Notes under the pieces: model-generated
What the model was told of the DNA's origin: nothing
The model's input: only the letters and a program-made list of their open reading frames with translations
Database searches by the model: none
Shown here: positions 7,431-15,433 of the stretch, one piece after another
Numbering within the stretch: the first letter of the stretch is position 1
How the letters are laid out: every line of letters begins with the position of its first letter
DNA from: Hominenteromicrobium mulieris
GTDB lineage: Bacteria > Bacillota > Clostridia > Oscillospirales > Acutalibacteraceae
Length of the DNA: 64,000 nucleotides
Direction of reading: 5' to 3'
Assembly: GCA_021029595.1 (NCBI GenBank)
Contig: JAJJOY010000003.1
Span: 533,691 to 597,690 of the forward strand
Program-made: the position numbers and the translations under genes

Positions 7431-7742
7431 ATGCCGAGTAACATGCCGGACGCACGCGCCGTGGAAGAAGCCTTGCGCCGCGCGCGGGAAATGCAGGGGC
7501 GCTCGGCGCATCACGCGCCGCCCCCGCCGGAAAAGTCAACGGAGGAATCGCCGCAGGGAAATGCGGAAACGTCAACTGAAATACCGAAGGAATTTCAGGC
7601 TGCGCCGAATAGACCTCTTTCTCCTCTCGATACGCTGCTAAAAGACAAGGAGCGCACGCTTTTGCTTGCACTCCTCCTTTTGCTTTACAACGAAGGCGGC
7701 AGTGCGGAGCTTTTGTTCGCGCTCTTTTATCTGCTTATCTGA
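7431..7742 (+). CDS. Uncharacterised protein with Leu-rich hydrophobic C terminus, third gene of the small cluster
   Basis: The 103-residue product has a hydrophilic, Pro/Glu/Ser-rich and probably disordered N-terminal half. Its striking tail is DTLLKDKERTLLLALLLLLY, then NEGGSAELLFALFYLLI to the last residue. The tail could be one or two short membrane-inserted helices or a very hydrophobic oligomerisation surface. It starts 15 bp after the previous gene (binding site AAAGGCGG) and overlaps the convergent proA by 8 bp. No function is known. Tail, order and spacing suggest it works with the two preceding products. Confidence 0.72.
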   Translation: MPSNMPDARAVEEALRRAREMQGRSAHHAPPPPEKSTEESPQGNAETSTEIPKEFQAAPNRPLSPLDTLLKDKERTLLLALLLLLYNEGGSAELLFALFYLLI

Positions 7743-8976
7743 TCTGACCGTCGCCGCGGATGATGAATTTGTAGGAAACGAGCTCATTCAAGCCCATGGG
7801 GCCTCTGGCGTGCAGTTTCTGCGTGGAGATGCCGATCTCCGCGCCGAGCCCGAGTTCGCCGCCATCCGTGAAGCGCGTGGACGCATTTACATAGACTGCC
7901 GCCGCATCGACTTGTGTCGTGAACCGCTCCGCCGCACGGAGGTTCTCGGTGACGATGCACTCGCTGTGGCCGGTAGAATACTGCGCAATGTGCGCGATAG
8001 CCGCGTCAAGGCTGTCTACGACGCGCACGGCTAAGATATAATCGAGGTATTCCGTTGCCCAGTCCGCTTCGGTCGCGGGTTTGGCTTCGGGCAGAAGTTC
8101 GCATGTGCGCTTATCACCGCGCAGCTCTACATTTTTCTCTTTGAGCTTATTTGAGATGACGGGCAGCGCCGCTTCGGCAATGTCCTTGTGCACCAAGATC
8201 GTTTCGATGGCGTTGCAGACGGACGGACGGGAGGTTTTCGCGTTGAAAATGATATTCGCCGCCATTTCGATGTCTGCGTCTCTGTCGACATACACGTGGC
8301 AGTTGCCGACGCCGGTCTCGATGACCGGTACCTTGGCGTTTTCCACCACGGCGCGGATAAGCCCTGCGCCGCCGCGCGGAATGAGCAAATCGAGGTACTC
8401 CGTCATGCCCATGAGCTCCACGCTGGACGCGCGGGAGGTATCCTGTACAAGCTGAACGCTGTCGCGCGGGAGGTCGGCGGATTCTATCGCATCGCGCAGA
8501 ACCTCGGCAATGGCATTATTGGAGCGGAACGCTTCCTTGCCGCCGCGCAGAATGACGGCACTGCCCGCCATAAGGCACAGCGCAGCCGCGTCGCTCGTCA
8601 CGTTCGGACGCGCTTCGTAAATGATGCCGATAACACCCATCGGCACCGTGATTTTTTCCACTTTAAGCCCTTTGGGGTTCGTTTCGCCGCTTAAAATGCG
8701 GCCCACGGGGTCGCGTTGGGCGGATACGTCTTCCACGCCCTTTGCCATGCCCTCAATGCGGGCAGGCGTGAGCGCCAAGCGGTCGAGCATGGCTTCGCTC
8801 ATGCCGTTTTCTTTTGCGGCTTTAAGGTCTTCTTCGTTCGCGGCAAGAATTTCTGCCTGACGTGCGCGCAGGGCAGCCGCGGCGGCGTTTAATGCCGTGC
8901 GCTTATTTTCGCCCGCAGTGCGCAGAACGGCGGCGGCTTTTTTGGCCGCAGCGCCCATTTTTTGAAGTTCTGTCAT
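7735..8976 (-). CDS. proA: Gamma-glutamyl phosphate reductase ProA
   Basis: ProA is the second step of proline synthesis: NADPH-dependent reduction of gamma-glutamyl phosphate to glutamate-5-semialdehyde. The 413 residues are the normal length. The aldehyde-dehydrogenase fold shows PMGVIGIIYEARPNVT (about 111-126), LRGGKEAFRSNNAI, and KTSRPSVCNAIET with the catalytic cysteine in SVCNAIET. The C-terminal RFTDGGELGLGAEIGIST is also typical. It lies 24 bp downstream of proB on the same strand. Its 3' end overlaps the convergent small-cluster gene by 8 bp, leaving no room for a dedicated terminator. Confidence 0.96.
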   Translation of the reverse strand: MTELQKMGAAAKKAAAVLRTAGENKRTALNAAAAALRARQAEILAANEEDLKAAKENGMSEAMLDRLALTPARIEGMAKGVEDVSAQRDPVGRILSGETNPKGLKVEKITVPMGVIGIIYEARPNVTSDAAALCLMAGSAVILRGGKEAFRSNNAIAEVLRDAIESADLPRDSVQLVQDTSRASSVELMGMTEYLDLLIPRGGAGLIRAVVENAKVPVIETGVGNCHVYVDRDADIEMAANIIFNAKTSRPSVCNAIETILVHKDIAEAALPVISNKLKEKNVELRGDKRTCELLPEAKPATEADWATEYLDYILAVRVVDSLDAAIAHIAQYSTGHSECIVTENLRAAERFTTQVDAAAVYVNASTRFTDGGELGLGAEIGISTQKLHARGPMGLNELVSYKFIIRGDGQIR

Positions 8977-9000
8977 ACGCGTTGTGTCCCTTTCTGTAAA

Positions 9001-9789
9001 TTACGGCATGAACACCGTGCCGATGTCCTCGCCGTCGAAAATGCGGTAGAGGTTCTCCGGATCTTCGCCGGAGAGGATATATGTCGGGATATTTGCACGC
9101 CCTGCAATCTCTGCGGCGCGAATTTTCGTCGCCATGCCGCCTGTACCGCGTGCGGAGCCTGCCCCGCCCGCCATGGCACGTACCTCGTCGTCGATCTTCT
9201 CGATGACGCTGAGACGCTTTGCGTCGGGGTAGACCTTCGGGTTTTTGTCGTATACGCCGTCGATGTCCGTTAAGATCATCAGCACGTCTGCGTTGATGAT
9301 GCTTGCGACGATGGCGGAAAGCGTATCGTTATCGCCGAAATTGCGACCCTCGAGCTCATCGACCGCAACGGTATCGTTTTCGTTGACGATCGGAATGACG
9401 TTCATATCGAGCAGCTCACGGAATGTATTTTCCACGTTGCGGCGGCTGATGGGCTGCGAGGTGACATCTGCCGTGAGCAAGACCTGCGCGACGTTCTGAT
9501 GATATTCGCCGAAGAATTTATCGTAGGCAAACATCAGCTCGCACTGGCCGATGGCGGCAAGCGCCTGCTTTTTGGCGGTGTCGTCCGGGCGCTCCGGCAA
9601 TCCGAGCTTGCCCATGCCCACGCCAATGGCGCCGGACGTAACGAGCACGATGCGACGGCCGCCGTTTTGCAGGTCGCACAGCGTGCGGCAGAGCTTATCG
9701 ATGCGGCGCAGGTTCATTTTGCCGTTTTCGTATGTCAAGGTTGAGGTGCCGATTTTCACCACAACGGTTTTTACTGTATTTAAATCCAT
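9001..9789 (-). CDS. proB: Glutamate 5-kinase ProB (short form without PUA domain)
   Basis: ProB phosphorylates glutamate on the gamma-carboxyl, the committed and usually feedback-inhibited step of proline synthesis. MDLNTVKTVVVKIGTSTL is taken as the start (9789), because the extra N-terminal residues of longer frames do not resemble ProB. The amino-acid kinase core of about 262 residues is complete: VLVTSGAIGVGMGKL, IPIVNENDTVAVDEL, FGDNDTLSAIVA and GTGGMATKIRAAEIA. The C-terminal PUA domain of the E. coli-type 367-residue enzyme is absent. A TATAAT (9856-9861) upstream lacks a good -35 partner. Confidence 0.94.
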   Translation of the reverse strand: MDLNTVKTVVVKIGTSTLTYENGKMNLRRIDKLCRTLCDLQNGGRRIVLVTSGAIGVGMGKLGLPERPDDTAKKQALAAIGQCELMFAYDKFFGEYHQNVAQVLLTADVTSQPISRRNVENTFRELLDMNVIPIVNENDTVAVDELEGRNFGDNDTLSAIVASIINADVLMILTDIDGVYDKNPKVYPDAKRLSVIEKIDDEVRAMAGGAGSARGTGGMATKIRAAEIAGRANIPTYILSGEDPENLYRIFDGEDIGTVFMP

Positions 9790-9899
9790 GATTTTATTTG
9801 TTTTCACCGCAAATTCGCAGCAAAAGCGTCCTTTCCCTATTCTCTTTTCTGCTCCATTATACATGGAAACAACGCAAAAAGAAAGCCTTTTGCAAAAAC

Positions 9900-10784
9900 T
9901 CAGGCGTTAAAAACGTCTAAGTCTTCGCCGTTTACGACCTTGCCCGTGTAGCCCGCATCGCGGATCTCCTGCAAAATGAGGTCGCTGCGGCGGCGCGTTT
10001 CGGCTTCGACATCAATGGCGTTATCCTGAATATTCATATGGTAAATGCGGTGGTAGGTGACGAGCAGCTTCGGCTGCGCTTTTTTCGCAACCTCGGCTAA
10101 GTCCGTGCTGAGCGTATGCACCTCGCGGTGATATTTCTGCCACTTCGGTTCGCGCGCGGCAATGCCGGCGGCATACTCGACCTCATGCAGCAGAATATCG
10201 CAGTTTTTGGCCTTTTCCGCGACGATATCGAGCGGGGCGGTATCGCCGCTGATGACAACGGTCTTCCCGTCTTTTGTTGTGAACTTATAGCCGTAGCTTT
10301 CGAGTGTGCCGTGGCTGACGGTGAACGCCTCCACGGTAACACGTTCGTCTTCGTAAATAACGCCCGGTTCAATCTCCGTCGCTTCCACCTTATAGCCGTT
10401 TTCGTTCGCGCGCTCAAAGCCGTGCAGGCGAAAATCGATATCGACCGCATAGGCAGAAAGCAGATGCTGCGCCATATTTCGGATTCCCTTCGGGCCGAAG
10501 ACCCCCAGCGGTTTTTCCCGTTCCAGCACCCACGGGGTGAAAATGAGGTCCGCAAACCCGGCGGTATGGTCGGTATGCAAATGCGTACAGAACGCGGTAT
10601 CGAGCAGATCGGGTCTAAGGGCATCTTCGCCGCGGCGGTACGCTTCCGCTGCGCGTCTTACGACGCCGGGGCCAAAATCGACGAGGTACGCATGGCCATC
10701 GACAACGACGGCGGAAGCCGGGCCGCTCGCCCACGGGCAGGCGTTTGGTGTTCCCGTACCGAGTAAAACAAGTTTCGTTTTCAC
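9900..10784 (-). CDS. RNase Z-like MBL-fold metal-dependent hydrolase
   Basis: This is a metallo-beta-lactamase-fold protein of 294 residues. The zinc-binding motif THLHTDHTAG lies at about residue 67-76, followed by the VSHGTLESYGYKF block, the VISGDTAP aspartate block and a late histidine (VTYHRIYHMN). The closest class is RNase Z/arylsulfatase-like. A tRNA 3'-processing role is possible but not shown. A GTG start at 10784 is preferred because AAAGG lies 10 nt upstream of it, while the ATG at 10793 is only one base from that site. No clear promoter of its own is visible downstream of the pnp terminator. Confidence 0.85.
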   Translation of the reverse strand: MKTKLVLLGTGTPNACPWASGPASAVVVDGHAYLVDFGPGVVRRAAEAYRRGEDALRPDLLDTAFCTHLHTDHTAGFADLIFTPWVLEREKPLGVFGPKGIRNMAQHLLSAYAVDIDFRLHGFERANENGYKVEATEIEPGVIYEDERVTVEAFTVSHGTLESYGYKFTTKDGKTVVISGDTAPLDIVAEKAKNCDILLHEVEYAAGIAAREPKWQKYHREVHTLSTDLAEVAKKAQPKLLVTYHRIYHMNIQDNAIDVEAETRRRSDLILQEIRDAGYTGKVVNGEDLDVFNA

Positions 10785-10810
10785 GTTTATCATGCCTTTC
10801 TGGTTTAGAA

Positions 10811-10840
10811 AACAAAAAGGGACAAGCCTCGGCTTGTCCC
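10811..10840 (-). terminator. Intrinsic terminator of rpsO-pnp
   Basis: GGGACAAGCC/GGCTTGTCCC forms a stem at 10819-10840 with a short loop. On the minus strand it is followed by TTTTTGTTTT. It starts about 13 nt after the pnp stop codon. Confidence 0.9.
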
Positions 10841-10852
10841 CCGTTATCGAAC

Positions 10853-13051
10853 TTAGTGTCTGTCGTTTCTGTCGCGGCGCGGACGATCTCCACGCGGGCG
10901 ATCGCTGCGCTCGCGGCGCGGCTGCTTCTCCGGCAGGACGTTCTCCGGCACGGCACCGTCAAGGTCGATCAGCGCTTCGCGGCGGGAGAGGTTCAGTCTG
11001 CCCTTATCGTCGATTTCAAGCACCTTGACTTTCACAATATCGCCGACATTGACGACATCCGTGACGTTCTCCGTGCGCTTGATGTCGAGCTGAGAGATAT
11101 GCACAAGGCCTTCCTTGCCCGGGGCAATCTCCACAAACGCGCCGAAGTCCATGATTCTCGTCACGCGGCCACTGTAATAGGAGCCCGGCTCCGGATCGTT
11201 GACGATGGTATCGATGATGTCCATAGCGCGGCGGCACTTTTCAATGTCTATGCCCGCAACATAGCAGTGGCCGTCATCCTCGATATCGATGGTAACGTCG
11301 CACTCGGCGCAGATCTTCTGAATGACCTTGCCGCCGGAGCCGATGACCTCGCGGATCTTATCGACCGGCACGATGGTGGACAGCATCTTCGGTGCATATT
11401 TGGAAAGCTCGGGACGCGGCTCTGCGATAACCGGCAGCATAACTTCGTCCAGAATGTAATTTCTTGCTTTGTGCGTCTTTGCAAACGCTTCCTTGATGAT
11501 CTCCGGCGTGAGGCCGTGAATCTTCAGGTCCATCTGAATGGCGGTGATGCCCTTCTTCGTACCGGCAACCTTAAAGTCCATATCGCCGAAGAAATCCTCA
11601 AGGCCCTGAATATCGACCATGGTCATCCAGCGGCTGCCCTCGGTGATGAGGCCGCAGGAAATACCGGCGACCGGCGCTTTAATCGGCACGCCTGCGTCCA
11701 TCAACGCCAGCGTAGAGCCGCAGATGGAGCCCTGAGACGTGGAACCGTTAGAGGAAAGCACCTCGGAAACCAGACGGATGGTATACGGGAACTCCTCGAC
11801 CGGCGGGATAACCGGCACAAGTGCACGCTCTGCCAGAGCGCCGTGACCGACTTCACGTCTGCCCGGGCCTCTGGAGGGCTTCGTCTCGCCTACGGAGTAG
11901 GACGGGAAGTTGTAGTGGTGGATGTAGCGCTTGGACTCTTCGTCGTCGATGCCGTCGAGAAGCTGGTTGTCACGCGTGGAGCCGAGCGTTGCAACGGTAA
12001 GCACCTGCGTCTGGCCGCGGGTGAACATGCCGGAGCCGTGTACGCGCGGCAGCAGACCGACTTCTGCGGCAAGCGGACGGATCTCATCCATACCTCTGCC
12101 GTCAACACGCTTCTGCTCGTCGAGCAGCCAGCGGCGCACGACGAACTTCTGCGTCAAATACATGCACTCGTCGATCTTTGCCGCCTGATCGGGGTAAATT
12201 TCGTCGAAGTGCTCATGCACTTTTTCGTAAACAGGCTTGAGTCTCTCGTCGCGAACGGTCTTGTCGTCCGTATCGAGTGCGGCCTTCACGTCATCAATGG
12301 CGAAATCGCGGATTTCTTCGAACATCTCCGGGTCCGGCTTATTGGACGGGTAAGAGAACTTCTCTTTGCCGATCTCCCTCTGGATACCCTTGATGAACTC
12401 AATGATTTTCTGGTTTTCCGCATGGCCTGTCATAATGCCGTTGAACATATCCTCGTCGGACACTTCGTTTGCACCGGCTTCGATCATTGCGATGCGCTCA
12501 TCGGTGGAAGCGACGGTAACAGCCATCTGGGAGAGCTTTCTCTGCTCTGCCGTCGGGTTGATGATGAACTCGCCGTCGATGAGGCCGACGGAAACACCGC
12601 TGATGGGGCCGTCCCACGGAATGTCGGAGATGGACAGCGCGACGCTGGTGCCGACGAGTGCGGCAATCTCCGGGGAGCAATCCGGGTCAACGGACATGAC
12701 GGTGCAGACGATGGAAACATCGTTGCGCATGTCCTTCGGGAACAGCGGGCGGATGGGGCGGTCGATCATACGGCAGACAAGAATCGCCTTATCGGTCGGG
12801 CGACCCTCACGCTTTAAGAAAGAGCCCGGGATCTTGCCGACGGAGTAGAGCTTTTCCTCGAAGTCAACGGAAAGCGGGAAAAAGTCGATGCCGTCACGCG
12901 GCTTTGCGGCAGCGGTGGCTGCCACGTGGATGGTGGTCTCACCGTAACGGACAAGGCACTCGCCGTTTGCAAGCTGTGCCATTTTACCGGTTTCGATCTT
13001 CAGCGGGCGTCCGGCAAATTCCGTTTCAAATACTCTGAAATTTTCAAACAT
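10853..13051 (-). CDS. pnp: Polyribonucleotide nucleotidyltransferase (PNPase)
   Basis: PNPase is the phosphorolytic 3'-5' exoribonuclease of mRNA decay. At 732 residues it is full length. The order is first RNase PH domain (about 10-140, with FFPLSVDFEEKLYSVGKIPG), helical linker, second RNase PH domain (about 310-510), KH domain (IREVIGSGGKVIQKI, about 560-615) and S1 domain (GRVTRIMDFGAFVEIAPGKE, about 620-690). A short Arg/Asp-rich tail follows (RRERSDRPRGDRPRRDRNDR). The ATG follows GGAAGGAAAA. It lies downstream of rpsO, the classical rpsO-pnp arrangement, with a strong hairpin between them. Confidence 0.98.
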   Translation of the reverse strand: MFENFRVFETEFAGRPLKIETGKMAQLANGECLVRYGETTIHVAATAAAKPRDGIDFFPLSVDFEEKLYSVGKIPGSFLKREGRPTDKAILVCRMIDRPIRPLFPKDMRNDVSIVCTVMSVDPDCSPEIAALVGTSVALSISDIPWDGPISGVSVGLIDGEFIINPTAEQRKLSQMAVTVASTDERIAMIEAGANEVSDEDMFNGIMTGHAENQKIIEFIKGIQREIGKEKFSYPSNKPDPEMFEEIRDFAIDDVKAALDTDDKTVRDERLKPVYEKVHEHFDEIYPDQAAKIDECMYLTQKFVVRRWLLDEQKRVDGRGMDEIRPLAAEVGLLPRVHGSGMFTRGQTQVLTVATLGSTRDNQLLDGIDDEESKRYIHHYNFPSYSVGETKPSRGPGRREVGHGALAERALVPVIPPVEEFPYTIRLVSEVLSSNGSTSQGSICGSTLALMDAGVPIKAPVAGISCGLITEGSRWMTMVDIQGLEDFFGDMDFKVAGTKKGITAIQMDLKIHGLTPEIIKEAFAKTHKARNYILDEVMLPVIAEPRPELSKYAPKMLSTIVPVDKIREVIGSGGKVIQKICAECDVTIDIEDDGHCYVAGIDIEKCRRAMDIIDTIVNDPEPGSYYSGRVTRIMDFGAFVEIAPGKEGLVHISQLDIKRTENVTDVVNVGDIVKVKVLEIDDKGRLNLSRREALIDLDGAVPENVLPEKQPRRERSDRPRGDRPRRDRNDRH

Positions 13052-13200
13052 AAAGGTTATTTTCCTTCCCCCCGAAAGCCGGGATTTTCCGACTCCGCAG
13101 ACCGTTTAACAATTAAACCGACGCACACGTGTTTTACGACCTGTATGCGCCCGTTTCACTGCTAAACAGCCCTTGGAATCATTTTGTGCAGATATTAAAT

Positions 13201-13225
13201 CAGCTGCGCGGGTCGCGCGCAGCTG
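13201..13225 (-). promoter_or_regulatory. 10-bp perfect hairpin between rpsO and pnp
   Basis: CAGCTGCGCG (13201-13210) and CGCGCAGCTG (13216-13225) form a perfect stem with a 5-nt loop. On the minus strand the T-rich tract lies before the stem, not after it, so this is not a canonical terminator. It is more likely an mRNA processing or stability element between rpsO and pnp. Confidence 0.55.
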
Positions 13226-13240
13226 AAAAAAGACAAAAAA

Positions 13241-13504
13241 TTACTTACGGATACCGAGTTCTGCAATGATTGCTCTGTAACGCTCGATGTCAACCTTAAT
13301 GAGGTAGTTGAGAAGGCTTCTTCTCTGGCCGACCATCTTCAGCAGGCCGCGGCGGGAGTGATGATCCTTCTGGTTGGTACGGAGGTGCTCGGTGAGGTCG
13401 TTGATTCTCTTGGTGAGAACGGCGATCTGAACTTCCGGGGAACCCGTGTCGCCCTCATGGCGTGCATACTTCTTGATGATCTCTGTCTTTTCGCTCTTCA
13501 GCAT
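13241..13504 (-). CDS. rpsO: 30S ribosomal protein S15
   Basis: S15 binds the central domain of 16S rRNA and helps form bridge B4. [20 protein letters not shown] is taken as the N terminus (start at 13504) because AAGGTGG lies 7-8 nt upstream, giving 87 residues against the usual 88-89. The signature [20 protein letters not shown] is present. A strong promoter lies about 115 bp upstream, leaving a leader of roughly 110 nt. In several bacteria S15 represses its own mRNA by binding such a leader; that role here is inference. Confidence 0.97.
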   Translation of the reverse strand: MLKSEKTEIIKKYARHEGDTGSPEVQIAVLTKRINDLTEHLRTNQKDHHSRRGLLKMVGQRRSLLNYLIKVDIERYRAIIAELGIRK

Positions 13505-13620
13505 TGTGTTTTCCACCTTTTCTAAAATATTTGCCGCGCTCACAGGTCTGGGTCGGTGTTATCCCTGCGGAGATGTCTCCCAAAAGGGTTAGTCCCTGAT
13601 CCGAGGACGGGCACTTTAAA

Positions 13621-13649
13621 AGTATAGCATAATTCTTCAAAGTTTGCAA
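13621..13649 (-). promoter_or_regulatory. SigA-type promoter of rpsO-pnp
   Basis: TTGCAA (13644-13649), a 17-bp spacer and TATACT (13621-13626) on the minus strand. The 385-bp gap 13544-13929 holds this promoter with its leader (about 13505-13615) and the opposite promoter of the DegV gene. I see nothing else in it. Confidence 0.75.
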
Positions 13650-13779
13650 GCGGTTTTTCCTCTGCGGCGCAGATTTTTCGTTCCGTACAAAATGACGAAA
13701 ACGTCCGGCCCAAAACCGACTTTTTCACGGCTCTTCCTGCCTTTTTTGCGAAACTCGGACATTTTCGACATGGTGCATC

Positions 13780-13808
13780 TTGACAAGCTTTTGAAATCCG
13801 TATACTAT
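13780..13808 (+). promoter_or_regulatory. Promoter of the DegV-family gene
   Basis: A perfect TTGACA (13780-13785) is followed by TATACTAT. The -10 is either TATACT with a 15-bp spacer or TACTAT with a 17-bp spacer. The start codon is about 120 bp downstream. Confidence 0.55.
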
Positions 13809-13929
13809 TAAACAGTTAATTATCGAAACGACCGTGCAAAAGCAAGTTTACCCGTGAAAGACTGAACACAAACGACGCGAAAAGGCGTTATGGCGCGGAA
13901 GTTTTTCCGCCGGAGAAAGGATATTTTTA

Positions 13930-14784
13930 ATGAGCAAAATTGCAGTTGTTACCGATACAAACAGCGGCATCACCCGCGAGGAAGCGAAAAAGCTGGGCGT
14001 TTATCTTCTGCCCATGCCGTTCATCGTAGACGGCACGGAGTATTTTGAGGGCGTCACCTGCACGTATGAGCACTTCTTTGAGATGCTGGAAGCCGGTGCA
14101 GAGGTCTCCACCTCTCAGCCCTCGCCGGAATCCCTCACGGCGATGTGGGAGGAGGCGCTCGCGACGCACGATTCCGTTGTGCACATTCCGATGTCTTCGG
14201 CGCTGAGCGGCTCTTGCGACACTGCAAAGGCACTCGCCGCGGAATACAACGGCCGCGTATGTGTTGTGGACAACAAGCGCATTTCCATCACGCAGCGCGA
14301 ATCCGTTCTGGACGCGCTGACGCTGGCCGAAAAGGGTCTGACCGCTGCCGAAATCTGCGTGCAGCTTGAAAACACCGCGTATAACGCGAGCATTTACCTT
14401 GCTGTAAATACACTGGAGCTCTTAAAAAAGAGCGGCCGTGTGACGCCGGCCGGGGCGGCGCTCGCGACGCTGCTGGGCCTCAAGCCCGTTTTGCAGATTC
14501 AGGGCGGCAAGCTGGACGCTTACGCGAAGGTGCGCGGCATGGCAAACGCCGAAAAAACGATGCTGAAGGCGCTCGAAAAAGACCTGCAAACGCGTTTTGC
14601 GGGCAAAAAGGTGCACATTGCGGCGGCGTACTCCGGCGACATCAAGCCCGCGCTCGAGTGGCGCAAGACAATACGCAAGTATTTTGATGACAACAGCATT
14701 GAGCTTTACAAACTCCCCATCAGCATTTGCTGCCACGTCAGCTCCGGCGTAAAAGCGCTCGGCTGCTTTGAATATTTTGAGTGA
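13930..14784 (+). CDS. DegV family (FakB-like) fatty-acid-binding protein
   Basis: DegV-fold proteins bind a fatty acid and, in Firmicutes, present it to the FakA kinase for phosphorylation before phospholipid synthesis. The 284 residues are the usual length. MSKIAVVTDTNSGITREEAK, the STSQPSP loop (about residues 60-66) and VCVVDNKRISITQ are typical; the ligand-contacting hydroxyl residues lie in these blocks. The start follows a GGAGAAAGG site. It is a single-gene unit with its own promoter and a shared bidirectional terminator. No FakA partner is in this window. Confidence 0.92.
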   Translation: MSKIAVVTDTNSGITREEAKKLGVYLLPMPFIVDGTEYFEGVTCTYEHFFEMLEAGAEVSTSQPSPESLTAMWEEALATHDSVVHIPMSSALSGSCDTAKALAAEYNGRVCVVDNKRISITQRESVLDALTLAEKGLTAAEICVQLENTAYNASIYLAVNTLELLKKSGRVTPAGAALATLLGLKPVLQIQGGKLDAYAKVRGMANAEKTMLKALEKDLQTRFAGKKVHIAAAYSGDIKPALEWRKTIRKYFDDNSIELYKLPISICCHVSSGVKALGCFEYFE

Positions 14785-14801
14785 TTTTTGCGTTTACATA
14801 C

Positions 14802-14843
14802 AAAACCCTCGCTGTGTTCGTTTGAAGCACAGCGAGGGTTTTC
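14802..14843. terminator. Bidirectional intrinsic terminator
   Basis: CCCTCGCTGTG pairs with CACAGCGAGGG across an 11-nt loop. The stem is flanked by AAAA on the left and TTTT on the right, so it can end both the DegV transcript (+) and the hypothetical gene ending at 14844 (-). Confidence 0.85.
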
Positions 14844-15278
14844 TTATTTATGTTCAAGCATTTCAATGCTTGCGGCACGGTTATGGAGGCTGCCAAGCAA
14901 GCCTTTGAGGCTTAAAATGCGGAAAAGCAGCTGTTCGCGCTCGGTGAGCGGCGTTTGAAACGCGGCTTTGACGTCTTCGGTCGTTTTGCCGCAGTACCGC
15001 TCGAACGCTTCCGGCGTGATACCCAGCATTTCAATGAGGGCGTCGATGTCGTCAACGACGGTTTTTACATCGGCGTTTTTGCCGCTCTGCGCCAAAGAGA
15101 GGTACTCCATGAGCCAATCGAAATACATGGTTCCCTTTATGCTGCCCGACGCGGCTTCCAAAAGCGCATCGAGCGTTTCGGCATCGCAATGCGTGACGGT
15201 TTTGAATGTTTCAAACCCGAGTCCTGTTTTTTCGCGGCAGGTTTTTTCCCATTCTTTCATGTCGATTGGGGTGAGCAT
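14844..15278 (-). CDS. Hypothetical protein, mostly helical
   Basis: The 144-residue product starts MLTPIDMKEWEKTCREKTG after a GAGAGGT ribosome binding site. It is acidic and predicted helical, with no signal peptide, membrane helix or motif I recognise. The promoter at 15309-15337 and the terminator at 14802-14843 make it a complete single-gene unit between DegV and the AT-rich secreted orphan. Its base composition is like that of the core genes, unlike the orphan next door. Confidence 0.7.
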   Translation of the reverse strand: MLTPIDMKEWEKTCREKTGLGFETFKTVTHCDAETLDALLEAASGSIKGTMYFDWLMEYLSLAQSGKNADVKTVVDDIDALIEMLGITPEAFERYCGKTTEDVKAAFQTPLTEREQLLFRILSLKGLLGSLHNRAASIEMLEHK

Positions 15279-15308
15279 ATTTTTACCTCTCTTTCTTTTG
15301 ATGTGTCA

Positions 15309-15337
15309 ATTATAACATATACTTTCAAAAAAGTAAA
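15309..15337 (-). promoter_or_regulatory. Promoter of the hypothetical gene 14844-15278
   Basis: TTTACT (15332-15337), a 17-bp spacer and a perfect TATAAT (15309-15314) on the minus strand. It is back to back with the plus-strand promoter at 15344-15372. Confidence 0.65.
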
Positions 15338-15343
15338 TATCTA

Positions 15344-15372
15344 TTGACAATTATTTCATATTATGCTATATT
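15344..15372 (+). promoter_or_regulatory. Promoter of the secreted orphan gene
   Basis: A perfect TTGACA (15344-15349), a 17-bp spacer and TATATT (15367-15372), about 60 bp before the start codon at 15434. The two -35 elements of the divergent promoters are only 6 bp apart. Confidence 0.8.
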
Positions 15373-15433
15373 ATTGGTGAAAGAAATTCACACAACTCTT
15401 TCACAAATAAATATTATTAAAGGAGTGTTTTTA

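Noticed and set aside
10745..12817. A 690-codon open frame on the plus strand opposite pnp
   Set aside because: It is the antisense shadow of pnp, created by GC-rich third positions. It has no ribosome binding site and no recognisable protein.
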